This document shows positions 27,191 to 35,579 of a stretch of 63,702 nucleotides of DNA, piece by piece (within the stretch, counting starts at the first letter, position 1; each line of letters opens with the position of its first letter). This DNA comes from JBPOIC01 sp052034865 (GTDB taxonomy: Bacteria; UBA10199; JADFYH01). The notes under the pieces are model-generated. The model was not told the origin of the DNA. It searched no databases and was given only the letters and a program-made list of their open reading frames with translations. The DNA lies in assembly GCA_052034865.1 (NCBI GenBank), contig JBPOIC010000026.1:1-63702 (forward strand), read 5' to 3'. A program made the translations under genes and the position numbers.

Positions 27191-27748
27191 TTAAAACTGA
27201 ACCTTGACGGCCTTTCTTTCCTCGGCACTTTCCACCTGAAAGAGTTGCTCTTCGGTAAAGCGGAAGAGCCCGGCGATGATGTTTGTCGGAAAGCTTTGGA
27301 TGGAGATGTTATATTTTGCCGTCGTGTCATTATAGAACTGACGGGCAAAGCTGATCTTGTTTTCGGTCGAGGAAAGTTCTTCCTGTAATCCCAAAAAATT
27401 CTGATTGGCTTTTAGATCCGGATAGTTTTCGGAAAGGGCAAAAAGCGATTTCAATGTTCCGGAAAGGACGCTTTCTGCCTGACCTGCTTCGGCGGGGGAG
27501 TGGGCCTGCATGGCCATGTTTCTGGCCTGAATGACTTTTTCAAGCGTTCCCTGCTCGTGTTTGGCGTAGCCTTTGACGGTTTCCACAAGATTGGGGATCA
27601 GATCGTAGCGCCGTTTGAGTTGAACGTCGATTTGCGACCAGGCGTTTTTCACCTGGTTTTTCCAGTACACCAGGCTGTTGTAGGAAGTGATCAGCCACAG
27701 AATGACAATGGCCGCGATAACTAAAAGTACTATTAAGGTTGTGCTCAT
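27191..27748 (-). CDS. lemA: LemA family protein
   Basis: The 185-residue protein has one N-terminal membrane helix followed by the LemA motif YNSLVYWKNQVKNAWSQIDV and RYDLIPNLVETVKGYAKHE. The remainder is a helical domain with NQNFLGLQEELSSTENKI and AGLFRF near the end. The exact function is unknown; it commonly pairs with HtpX as here and is presumed to act at the membrane in stress or protein quality control. AAGGAG lies just upstream of its ATG. Confidence 0.92.
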   Translation of the reverse strand: MSTTLIVLLVIAAIVILWLITSYNSLVYWKNQVKNAWSQIDVQLKRRYDLIPNLVETVKGYAKHEQGTLEKVIQARNMAMQAHSPAEAGQAESVLSGTLKSLFALSENYPDLKANQNFLGLQEELSSTENKISFARQFYNDTTAKYNISIQSFPTNIIAGLFRFTEEQLFQVESAEERKAVKVQF

Positions 27749-27781
27749 AAATCAGAACTCCTTTTAATAAAGATGTATTGC

Positions 27782-28210
27782 TTATTTACTATCATCAAAA
27801 TCCATCAAAACATTGATAAGGTTTAGAACCGATCCTGAAATTTCATCCAGCTGAGATGAAACTTCCTTTCCTTTCTTCTCGCCGATGGCCATGGTTTTCT
27901 TCTTGATCTGACCTAGCTGATTCTCCAGTTTTTTTCGTTTTTCAGGAGAAAATTTTTCTTTAAGAATCATCAGTTTGTCGAGATCCTGATTTAAACCTTC
28001 CAGGATAGGCACTACCTGTTTGGGGTCGTCGATCCCCGAAATCTTTTTAATCTTTCCATAAGCTAGGAACAGGGCTTTGATTTCCTGCCCGATCGACATG
28101 TTTTCGCTTGCCTGAAGGGATTCAGAGGATGGGGTTTGTGCATACAGTGGGGATAAGAGGAGAGCGAACATTCCAACAAAGATAAACAATCTTTTACAGG
28201 TTTGAGCCAT
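27782..28210 (-). CDS. Secreted helical protein of unknown function
   Basis: A 142-residue protein with a clear signal peptide (cleavage near LYAQ) and a Lys/Glu/Leu-rich, probably helical mature region. No domain is recognised. It lies 33 bp upstream of lemA on the same strand and may be in the same transcript, suggesting an envelope role, but that is only context. The upstream gap 28211-28740 holds no gene. Confidence 0.65.
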   Translation of the reverse strand: MAQTCKRLFIFVGMFALLLSPLYAQTPSSESLQASENMSIGQEIKALFLAYGKIKKISGIDDPKQVVPILEGLNQDLDKLMILKEKFSPEKRKKLENQLGQIKKKTMAIGEKKGKEVSSQLDEISGSVLNLINVLMDFDDSK

Positions 28211-28444
28211 AAGGTCTTGCCTCGTTTAAGGTTTATCAATTGGATTCTAACCGTGGGATGAATGTAAAAAGTTTTAATCAATCGATCCCGTCAAGTAAAG
28301 ATGAATTCCCTTAGCTCGACTTTATTCATTTGGTTCCCTCTAAAAACTCTATTTTACAGTTCGGCTCTTCGGTAGGTCCATGTTTCGACAGGCCAAGTCC
28401 GCCTCTGGAGGATCACCATGTCACTTGTATTTATCTTAATGGCA

Positions 28445-28467
28445 CATCCTGAGCTCATCGAAGGATC
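28445..28467. repeat. Copy of the CCTGAGCTCATCGAAGGA dispersed palindrome
   Basis: CATCCTGAGCTCATCGAAGGATC here is the reverse-orientation relative of the CATCCTTCGACGAGCTCATG element at 6862 and the CATCCTTCGACAGAACTTAGG element at 39748. It lies in the 530-bp gene-free gap 28211-28740 between divergent genes. That gap also has TTTCGACAGGCC at 28383, perhaps a further fragment. Confidence 0.5.
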
Positions 28468-28516
28468 TAAAGTTTTTAGAGGCGCTCACTAAAGTTTTCG
28501 TTTTCAAAGGCTTGAA

Positions 28517-28552
28517 TTTTTCGATGTCGGCAATTTGTCTGACATTGAAAAA
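28517..28552. other. 12-bp inverted repeat upstream of the repeat lipoprotein gene
   Basis: TTTTTCGATGTC (28517-28528) pairs with GACATTGAAAAA (28541-28552) with one G-T wobble across a 12-base loop. It is about 190 bp upstream of the ATG at 28741. It could be an operator, or a terminator for an antisense transcript; no regulator is assigned. Confidence 0.5.
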
Positions 28553-28740
28553 ATAAAATCGATAAAACGGCATTTAAGCGACTGTCCCTACAAGACAGGT
28601 TCTTAAAAAAAAATTAAAGGAAAAATAAGAGACAACTATTTTTCAATCTCAATCGATAATAGAGACGCTGAATGAAGGCTCATTTATTTTACCGATCTCA
28701 TTCATCACTCTTATCATGTTCAATTTTTAAGGAAACCCTC

Positions 28741-31485
28741 ATGCGCAAATGTTCTTATCTGCTGCTTCTCTCTTTTATTTTCATCACCCCTTATCTTGGC
28801 TGTGGAGGCGGTGGCTTAGATGGCACGAATCAGGGAGGATCCAACTTTATCTGTGGAAATGGATCCGTTGAGGGCACTGAACAATGTGACGACAGCAATC
28901 TGACGGATGGAGATGGTTGCGAGAGCGATTGCACCCTGACTTCGACCGGAGGCAACCAGGATCCAGACCCGGTTTGTGGAGATGAACAGATTCAGACTGG
29001 AGAAACCTGTGACGATGGAAATACGACTTCGGGCGATGGCTGCGACAGCAGCTGTCAATTAGAAGGGCCTGTCTGTGGTAATGGGTTTGTCGAAGGCACT
29101 GAACAATGTGACGATAGCAATCTGACGGATGGAGATGGTTGCGAAAGCGACTGTACTAACAGCCCGGGTGTGACAGCCAAATGTGGAGATGGCATTCTTC
29201 AGGAAGGGGAATCCTGTGATTTGGGTGCAAATAACAGTAACACCGGCACCTGCCATTTGGATTGTAGTCTTGCGACCTGTGGAGACAACACGATTAATAC
29301 GGGTGAGAGCTGTGATGGGACAAGTCTGAATGGTAAAACCTGTCAGGCCTTGGGATTTAATTCTGTATCCGGAAACCTTAAGTGCTCCAGCACCTGTCAG
29401 TTTGATACCAGTAGTTGTGTGAATGGAGTCACTCTTCCCTGGTTAACACAGGTCGGAAGTGAGCGAACAGATTTTGTTCACGAAGTTCTTGCAGATAAAT
29501 CTGGCCATTTGTTCGTCAGCGGGCAGTTTGCAGGGGCGTCTATTGTTCTTCCCTTTGTGGGTAATAAGTTCGTCACGATTTCCAATCAGGATCAAAATTA
29601 TAAAACTTACGAGGCCTTTTTGGGTGAGGTAGATCCTGCGACAGGATTGTTTAAGTGGGTGGATGTGATTGCAACAGATAACTATACTGCCCCCAGTCAA
29701 GCCACTTATTTCTATGATGATGATGTCGATATTCATCTCGACTCAGCCGGGCGTCTTTATGCCTTAGGGAGTATCAAAGGAAAAGTTTTGAAGATTAAGA
29801 CTTATCTGCCCAGTGGAACTTCACAGGATTGGGTTACGCTTACGAATACTTCTGTTGATGATAGGATAGATTCATACATTTGGAGAATCAATGTGACGAA
29901 TGGTTCGGTCATATGGAGTGTCTCTGCTGGAGGTACACGACTGACAAATCAACCCGGGTATACAGAACATTTTTGGGGTCTTACAGAAGACAGCGCTGGA
30001 AATCTTTATTATACGGGTGAATTCGATAGCAAGAAGTTGGTTTTAGTGTCTTCAGGTGGAGGGGATAAGGCTATCGATAATATTGAAACAGACGAATCGG
30101 TAGTTATTGCTGATGCATTTTTTGGGAAGATCAACCCTGACACAGGTGCTTTGGGTTGGATTACTCTGATAGCGTCGAAGCGTACCGACCATGTGCGTGA
30201 GTTGATTGCCGACAAAACAGGCCATCTTTACGTAAGCGCACAGTTTGGGGGAAATACTCTTGTTCTCAAATCGGGTTCAGCCGATATCACCATCCAAAAT
30301 ACTGATCAAGCTACCAGTAACCACACGTTTGATGCTCTCATGGGGCAGGTAAACCCTGTTGATGGGACCTTCAAGTGGGTTGATACGTTCCGAACAAAAA
30401 CTTCCACAAAATTTAATGATGAAGTTGATATTCAGCTCGATTCCAAAGGAAATCTCTATGCGATGGGTCTTTTGGATTACACCACCTACAATGTTACCAC
30501 TTACAAAGCGAACTCCAATCCCATCGACCGGGGAGATATTACCAATACCTCTGTTCCACAAAAAACAGATTCCTATATCTGGCGTGTTAATCCTTCGGAT
30601 GGGGCCTTGGTCTGGCGGGTTTCTGCTACAGGTGATGCACAAGATTTTTTAGCGGGTCTTACCGAAGATCCTGCCGGTTACCTTTATTACACCGGAGAAT
30701 TTAGAAGCTCACAATTAATTATGACCACCACTGCAGGTGGTAATTTGCATCTCAGCAATCAAGGTGGCTCCAACTTGCTGCTGGATGGTTTTTTTGGAAA
30801 GATTGAGCCAGCCACAGGCGAATTGATTTGGTTAACTCAGGTAGGTACCGATCGTACTGATCATGTGCATGAGCTGATTGCCGATAAAACCGGGCATTTG
30901 TATGTAGCGGCCCAATTTGCAGGAAATACTGTAAAACTTCCCTTTGGCCTCGTGACCGTAACTCTTCCCAACGCAGATTCCGATCAAACCAACTATACCT
31001 TTGACGCCATATTTGGTCAGGTCGATCCCAATGATGGAACCTTTAAATGGGTCAATAAGATCAATACTACGTCGGGAGTAGTTTATCATGATGACATTGA
31101 TATCCAGCTTGATTCTTCCGGCAATCTTTATGCGCTGGGGGGCGTCGATGGTGGTACGTTGCAGATGAAGACCTATGCGGCAATCGGCACCGCGGTGCCG
31201 AGAGATACCTTCACAAATACCCAGACAGACAAACATGATGCTGCGATCTGGCGGGTGGCTCCTACGACTGGCGCTATTATCTGGAGAGTCACTGCTCAAG
31301 GAAATGAAGATGATTACCTCTATGGACTGACTGAGGATCCATCGAAGAGCTTATACTATACAGGCGGTTTTAGCAGCGCATCACTCGATATCTTTGCTGG
31401 GACTCAGAAGAAATTTACCCGAACGTTAACGGGAAATACCAGCTTGATAATTCCTGACGGCTTCTTTGGAAAGATCATCCCTTAA
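28741..31485 (+). CDS. Large surface lipoprotein: DUF4215 Cys-rich repeats plus three long tandem repeats
   Basis: A 914-residue protein. The lipoprotein signal ends YLGC (C21), then a Gly/Asn linker. Residues about 35-235 hold several Cys-rich DUF4215/Myxococcus-type units built on CGNG...E..E.CDD.N...GDGC...C. From about 235 on, three repeats of some 220-240 residues each begin with variants of WLTQVG..RTDHVHELIADK at roughly 29440, 30160 and 30831. Each repeat has LD..GNLYALG and GLTEDPAGNLYYTGEF elements reminiscent of beta-propeller (SBBP-like) blades. Start 28741 is preferred because it puts the signal peptide first and GGAAA lies upstream. Likely exposed on the cell surface; the ligand is unknown. 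Confidence 0.82.
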   Translation: MRKCSYLLLLSFIFITPYLGCGGGGLDGTNQGGSNFICGNGSVEGTEQCDDSNLTDGDGCESDCTLTSTGGNQDPDPVCGDEQIQTGETCDDGNTTSGDGCDSSCQLEGPVCGNGFVEGTEQCDDSNLTDGDGCESDCTNSPGVTAKCGDGILQEGESCDLGANNSNTGTCHLDCSLATCGDNTINTGESCDGTSLNGKTCQALGFNSVSGNLKCSSTCQFDTSSCVNGVTLPWLTQVGSERTDFVHEVLADKSGHLFVSGQFAGASIVLPFVGNKFVTISNQDQNYKTYEAFLGEVDPATGLFKWVDVIATDNYTAPSQATYFYDDDVDIHLDSAGRLYALGSIKGKVLKIKTYLPSGTSQDWVTLTNTSVDDRIDSYIWRINVTNGSVIWSVSAGGTRLTNQPGYTEHFWGLTEDSAGNLYYTGEFDSKKLVLVSSGGGDKAIDNIETDESVVIADAFFGKINPDTGALGWITLIASKRTDHVRELIADKTGHLYVSAQFGGNTLVLKSGSADITIQNTDQATSNHTFDALMGQVNPVDGTFKWVDTFRTKTSTKFNDEVDIQLDSKGNLYAMGLLDYTTYNVTTYKANSNPIDRGDITNTSVPQKTDSYIWRVNPSDGALVWRVSATGDAQDFLAGLTEDPAGYLYYTGEFRSSQLIMTTTAGGNLHLSNQGGSNLLLDGFFGKIEPATGELIWLTQVGTDRTDHVHELIADKTGHLYVAAQFAGNTVKLPFGLVTVTLPNADSDQTNYTFDAIFGQVDPNDGTFKWVNKINTTSGVVYHDDIDIQLDSSGNLYALGGVDGGTLQMKTYAAIGTAVPRDTFTNTQTDKHDAAIWRVAPTTGAIIWRVTAQGNEDDYLYGLTEDPSKSLYYTGGFSSASLDIFAGTQKKFTRTLTGNTSLIIPDGFFGKIIP
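28873..28932 (+). repeat. Near-identical 60-bp direct repeat, copy 1 (copy 2 at 29094-29153)
   Basis: The 60 bp are repeated at 29094-29153 with about three differences; both encode EGTEQCDDSNLTDGDGCESD. The near-identity at DNA level, stronger than protein constraint needs, indicates recent duplication or gene conversion within the DUF4215 region. Confidence 0.85.
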
Positions 31486-31524
31486 GTTGAAAACTGCTTG
31501 ATTTAAATAGAAGAATATCGAACA

Positions 31525-31560
31525 GGGTTAAAGGAAATCTCACTCCTTTAACCCTTTTTT
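31525..31560 (+). terminator. Intrinsic terminator after the repeat lipoprotein
   Basis: An 11-bp stem (GGGTTAAAGGA with TCCTTTAACCC) and an 8-base loop are followed by six Ts. Confidence 0.92.
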
Positions 31561-31572
31561 ATTTGGGCCCTT

Positions 31573-32763
31573 ATGGAATCTGCGTTCAAGTTTCAATTGA
31601 TCAAAAAAAATCAAAACACCCGCGCGCGCCTGGGCGAGATCACCACGGCACACGGAAAAATCCAAACGCCGGTCTTTATGCCCGTGGGCACGCAGGCAAC
31701 TGTGAAGGCAATTCGGGCCGATCAACTCATTCACGAGCTCAATGCCCCGATCATTCTTGGAAATACCTATCATCTTTATTTGCGCCCAGGTCACAAACTC
31801 ATCGAAAAGATGGGAGGTCTTCATCGTTTCATGGGCTGGCCGCGTCCTATCCTCACCGATAGCGGTGGCTATCAGGTTTTTTCCCTCGCCAAATTTAGAA
31901 AGGTTCAAAAAGAAGGGGTGCTGTTTCAATCACACCTCGATGGATCTTCCCATTTTCTCACCCCCGCTTTGGCCGTTGAGATTCAGGAAGCCTTGGGTTC
32001 TGACATCATGATGGTTTTGGATGAATGCCTGGCCTATCCCTCCACAGAAGAACAGGCACGCGTTTCGATGGAGCTCACGCTGGATTGGGCCGCACAGTGT
32101 TTGCACGCACGCAAAAAAAACTCCGCCCTTTTTGCCATCGTGCAGGGAGGAATGCATAAAAATTTAAGGGCCGAATGTGCCGAACGATTGGTGTCGTTGC
32201 ACGCAACGCACAAAATGTCCGATGAAATTCTGGATTTTGATGGATTTGCAATCGGTGGACTCTCGGTCGGAGAGCCGATGGAGATTGCCTATGATATCGC
32301 CGGATTTTGTGCCGAGCGATTACCCGAAAATCGTCCTCGTTATCTGATGGGAGTTGGACTTCCTCAGGATATCGTTGAGTCCATTGATCGCGGAATCGAT
32401 ATGTTCGACTGTGTGATTCCCACCCGCAATGCCCGCAATGGGATGTTGTTTACCCAGGAAGGTTTTATCTATATTCGAAACGCGGCTTACACCGCCGATG
32501 AAGGCCCCATCGATCCAACCTGCACCTGCTATACCTGCAAAAATTTCAGCCGTGCTTATCTGCGCCATTTGTCTCACGCTAAAGAAATCTTATCAGCCAT
32601 TCTCAATTCCATTCATAATTTGCACTATTATCTGAATCTGCTCGAAGAAATTCGCCAGGCCCTTCGGGAAGATCGTTTTCCTCAGTTTAAAAAAGATTTT
32701 TTTTCAAAACGAAATCCTGAATCGATGCATCAAATGATAGAAGGAATAGAAAAAGAACCTTGA
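31573..32763 (+). CDS. tgt: Queuine tRNA-ribosyltransferase
   Basis: The 396-residue enzyme exchanges guanine-34 for preQ1 in GUN-anticodon tRNAs. Catalytic residues lie in ILTDSGGYQVFS and in the MFDCVIPTRNARNG loop; GGLSVGEP recognises the base. The zinc site is CTCYTC...H in the C-terminal part. Length is normal. The ATG is 13 bp after a terminator, so initiation is probably just inside or after the previous terminator. YajC and SecD, frequent neighbours of tgt, do not follow. Confidence 0.95.
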   Translation: MESAFKFQLIKKNQNTRARLGEITTAHGKIQTPVFMPVGTQATVKAIRADQLIHELNAPIILGNTYHLYLRPGHKLIEKMGGLHRFMGWPRPILTDSGGYQVFSLAKFRKVQKEGVLFQSHLDGSSHFLTPALAVEIQEALGSDIMMVLDECLAYPSTEEQARVSMELTLDWAAQCLHARKKNSALFAIVQGGMHKNLRAECAERLVSLHATHKMSDEILDFDGFAIGGLSVGEPMEIAYDIAGFCAERLPENRPRYLMGVGLPQDIVESIDRGIDMFDCVIPTRNARNGMLFTQEGFIYIRNAAYTADEGPIDPTCTCYTCKNFSRAYLRHLSHAKEILSAILNSIHNLHYYLNLLEEIRQALREDRFPQFKKDFFSKRNPESMHQMIEGIEKEP

Positions 32764-32831
32764 TGATCTGCTGATGAAGCCAGGTCTCTTGATTCAGAAG
32801 GCCGCTTGTGAAAGTAAGTTGTTTTTAGAAA

Positions 32832-32861
32832 GAAACGATTGCGCTCCGAGGTGATCGTTTC
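32832..32861. other. Perfect 8-bp inverted repeat before the phosphodiesterase gene
   Basis: GAAACGAT (32832-32839) and ATCGTTTC (32854-32861) flank 14 bases, ending 24 bp before the start at 32886. It could be an operator or a 5'-UTR hairpin; there is no T-run. Confidence 0.5.
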
Positions 32862-32885
32862 AGTGGCAAGAAAAGGTGAAAGCTC

Positions 32886-33668
32886 ATGAAAATTCTTTTT
32901 TTAGGCGATATCTTTGGAGATGCCGGTCTGCTGGCGGTTAAAAAACTCGTTCCACCGCTTTGTGCTGAGCAGAAAATCGATCTGGTGGTTGCAAATTGTG
33001 AAAACGCCGTTGGTGGTTTGGGAATTACCCCCAAGGTGGCAGAAGAGCTTTTCTCTCTTCCCATCCACGTGCTCACCTCGGGCAATCATCTTTTTCATTA
33101 TAAAGAAATTCTCGACTACCTTCCCAGACAACCCAAACTTTTAAGACCTGCGAACTATCTTTCTGTCTGTCCTGGAGCCGGTTCGTGGTCGGGAGAAATC
33201 TATGCCGGAATTCGTGTGGGCGTGATCAATCTTATCGGTCAGGTCTACATGGCTCCTGCCAATAATCCTTTTGAAGCAGTGGAGCGCGAGCTTGAAAAAA
33301 TTCGCTATGGCAGCGATCTCATCCTCGTCGACATGCACGCCGAGGCCTCCAGCGAGAAGATTGCGATGGGATGGTTTTTAGATGGACGGGTGGCCGCAGT
33401 GGTTGGAACGCACACGCATGTTCAAACCGCCGATGAGCGTATCCTTCCTCAGGGAACGGCCTATATTACTGATCTCGGCATGACAGGACCTTACGATTCG
33501 GTGATCGGCATGAACCGCGAAGAGGCCGTGGTGAAATTTAAGACCGGCATTCAAAATCGACTCAGACCGGCGACGGGCGATGTGCGCCTATCGGGCGTCA
33601 TCCTTGATATTGAGGAAAGTACCGGGAAAGCGCGATCGATTCAGAGGATTCAAAGAGGGTGGAAGTGA
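32886..33668 (+). CDS. TIGR00282-family metallophosphoesterase (YmdB-like)
   Basis: The 260-residue cytoplasmic protein matches the YmdB/TIGR00282 family, 2',3'-cyclic nucleotide phosphodiesterases that influence biofilm and RNA turnover in Bacillus. Metal-binding motifs are GDIFGDAG (D8), NCENAVGG, SGNHLFHYKE, DMHAEASSEK and GTHTHVQTAD. These metal-site motifs match the family. It is followed after 48 bp by the reverse transcriptase gene on the same strand. In Firmicutes it often neighbours rny; no rny is seen here. Confidence 0.9.
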   Translation: MKILFLGDIFGDAGLLAVKKLVPPLCAEQKIDLVVANCENAVGGLGITPKVAEELFSLPIHVLTSGNHLFHYKEILDYLPRQPKLLRPANYLSVCPGAGSWSGEIYAGIRVGVINLIGQVYMAPANNPFEAVERELEKIRYGSDLILVDMHAEASSEKIAMGWFLDGRVAAVVGTHTHVQTADERILPQGTAYITDLGMTGPYDSVIGMNREEAVVKFKTGIQNRLRPATGDVRLSGVILDIEESTGKARSIQRIQRGWK

Positions 33669-33716
33669 TATTTCAATTCACGCTTGAGTCGATTCTTACA
33701 TAAACTAGAAACCTGA

Positions 33717-35120
33717 ATGTCACTCAATTCTAAAATCGCCTGGTCTTCTTACTATCGGGAGCCCGCACTCCTCAATGCGGCTTTAAAAATTTATACAAAA
33801 TCCCTTTTCAACCGTCCCCATGCCTCGCAGTTTTCAATTGATGGGCGAACTCTCTATGATTTTTCCCGTCGAGGTCCTAAAAATCTGGCGAACCTTCATC
33901 GCAGTCTCTTGAACGAAAAATTTTCCTATCGACCTGGCTTTGCGCTTCATTACAATTTTCGGGGCAAGCATCGAACGTTCTATTTCTATCCCTGGGAGGA
34001 ACGCATTGTCGATGCGCTGTTGTTTCAGATTCTAGGCAAAATATTTCATCCGTTTTTTTCATCTTCGTCTTATGCTTATCGCCTTGGGGGAATGAACCTG
34101 AACACCTGCCAGAGAAAAGTCGGTCGAATTTTAATGAAAGAGAAAGGTCCGTGGTATCTGATCCAGCAGGATATCCAGAATTATTTTCCCTCCATTGATC
34201 ATGGAATTCTCATAAGACAACTCGAAAACTTCTTTGATCCACGGGACTATTTCTTTCAGTTGCTCAAGCAGAGAATCGCTTTTCGATATGAAGATCGGGG
34301 CAAACTTTTTCAGGCCGATCGCGGGATTCCCTTTGGATGTGCGATCGCCTGTTTTTTTGCCAATTTCTATCTTCATCCTCTGGATGAAAAAATCACGGCG
34401 ATTCCGAATCTGCATTACTTTCGGTATTCCGATGATCTTCTGGTGCTCTCTCAGGATTTTGAAACCGTAAAGGCGGCCTCAAAAATCCTGACAGATACCG
34501 TGACCTCTCTGAATCTGACCCTTCGTTCTTCCCGTCTGTGGGAAGGATATCTTTCGACCGAGCGTTCATTAAATCCTTCCATCGACCGTTTTCGCTATCT
34601 TGGGCTCGAGTTCCGGGCAAATGGAGTGCACGGTCTTTCCAAAGAGAAAACAAGAAAGATACAAAACCTGTTTCGCTATGCGTTCCGACGGCATAAAAAG
34701 AAACTGGCACGCATCCAGGATCTTCAAAAAAGAATGCTTTTTTTGATCCGTATTTCTGAAGATGTGATAGGCCAGGGTGTGCGCAATGTCGCCATTCTGG
34801 ATTACTATTTGACTCACACCCAGGATGAAAGGCAGCTTCGCGAACTCGACTTGTGGCTCGCCCAGGAGGTGCTTGCCCAAATTTTGCAGACGGGTCACCG
34901 AAAAGGAAATTTCAGAATAATCTGTTACAAAACTCTTCGTCGAGCAGGTCTTCCTTCGCTGTGCCATCGGGCCCGCCTGTTGCGTCATCATCGGGTGGAG
35001 AGTTCTTTTTTTATTTGGAGAGAATCGTTGCGTAAAAACAGGATTGAAAGGGGCGGTTGCCAGGGCTCAAAAGGCCTTTTCCTTGAAACCCGAAAGCAGG
35101 AATCCAAAATAACCTTGTGA
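33717..35120 (+). CDS. Stand-alone reverse transcriptase of uncertain class
   Basis: A 467-residue RNA-directed DNA polymerase. Motif 1-2 region: WEERIVDALLFQIL and SSYAYRLGG (about 93-125). Motif A: IQQDIQNYFPSID with D152. Motif B: RGIPFGCAIACFFANFYL (202-219). Motif C: FRYSDDLLVL with catalytic YSDD at 237-240, rather than the common YADD or YMDD. A downstream RYLGLEF element (thumb start) and about 150 mostly basic residues follow, with no endonuclease, maturase-X, nitrilase or CRISPR domain that I recognise. The DGR hallmark SQ in motif B is missing. Only 48 bp separate it from the upstream gene, leaving no room for a retron-type RNA there, and it has its own terminator. Enzyme identity is firm, role unknown. 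Confidence 0.88.
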   Translation: MSLNSKIAWSSYYREPALLNAALKIYTKSLFNRPHASQFSIDGRTLYDFSRRGPKNLANLHRSLLNEKFSYRPGFALHYNFRGKHRTFYFYPWEERIVDALLFQILGKIFHPFFSSSSYAYRLGGMNLNTCQRKVGRILMKEKGPWYLIQQDIQNYFPSIDHGILIRQLENFFDPRDYFFQLLKQRIAFRYEDRGKLFQADRGIPFGCAIACFFANFYLHPLDEKITAIPNLHYFRYSDDLLVLSQDFETVKAASKILTDTVTSLNLTLRSSRLWEGYLSTERSLNPSIDRFRYLGLEFRANGVHGLSKEKTRKIQNLFRYAFRRHKKKLARIQDLQKRMLFLIRISEDVIGQGVRNVAILDYYLTHTQDERQLRELDLWLAQEVLAQILQTGHRKGNFRIICYKTLRRAGLPSLCHRARLLRHHRVESSFFIWRESLRKNRIERGGCQGSKGLFLETRKQESKITL

Positions 35121-35155
35121 GGAAGAGGGGATTCTTGTCCACGGGTGTGATTGAA

Positions 35156-35188
35156 GAACACTTCGCTAAAGCGAAGTATTCGTTTTTT
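35156..35188 (+). terminator. Intrinsic terminator after the reverse transcriptase
   Basis: GAACACTTCGC pairs with GCGAAGTATTC (one mismatch) around a TAAA loop, followed by GTTTTTT. It separates the reverse transcriptase from the zinc-ribbon gene 33 bp further on. Confidence 0.88.
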
Positions 35189-35221
35189 AATCGCCCCTTT
35201 CTATTATTTTCAGGAGGAAAA

Positions 35222-35560
35222 ATGGGTATCTTTGAAAAACGTGTGACGTGCCCGAACTGTGGAACCCCTGATGTGCGCAAGACCTGGTTTGCCCTTTATT
35301 GCTCAAATCCCGCCTGTCGGTATTTTCAAGCGGGTCAAACCAGCATGAATCAACCCTCTGCGCCAGTTTCAGCTTCATCCTCTTCAAACCAAATGCTCAT
35401 TCAGTATAAAAATTTCAGAGGAGAGATGAAAACATTCCAGGGAGATCGTTCCACCCTTCGGCCGACGAAAGCTCACATCAGTATTTGTGTGGCCCCTACC
35501 GGAAAAAGGATCACCTTGGCACTTTCCTCTATCCAGAATCGACGTGAACTTTCTTTATAA
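35222..35560 (+). CDS. Small zinc-ribbon protein of unknown function
   Basis: The 112-residue protein has an N-terminal zinc ribbon (CPNCGTPDV...LYCSNPAC, two CxxC-like pairs), a Ser/Pro linker and a C-terminal basic region with YKNFRGEMKTFQGD. I do not recognise the family. Start 35222 is set by AGGAGG at 35212-35217. It is 19 bp ahead of tyrS and likely in the same transcript, after the terminator at 35156. Nucleic-acid binding is suggested only by the ribbon. Confidence 0.75.
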   Translation: MGIFEKRVTCPNCGTPDVRKTWFALYCSNPACRYFQAGQTSMNQPSAPVSASSSSNQMLIQYKNFRGEMKTFQGDRSTLRPTKAHISICVAPTGKRITLALSSIQNRRELSL

Positions 35561-35579
35561 ATGTTCCTCAGGAGCAAAA

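Noticed and set aside
33660..33720. Retron ncRNA upstream of the reverse transcriptase
   Set aside because: Only 48 bp separate the RT from the phosphodiesterase gene, too little for a retron msr-msd, and the RT lacks the retron motifs I know.
33717..35120. Diversity-generating retroelement
   Set aside because: The RT lacks the SQ typical of DGR motif B, no adenine-biased template/variable repeat pair is visible nearby, and no C-type-lectin-like target gene adjoins it.
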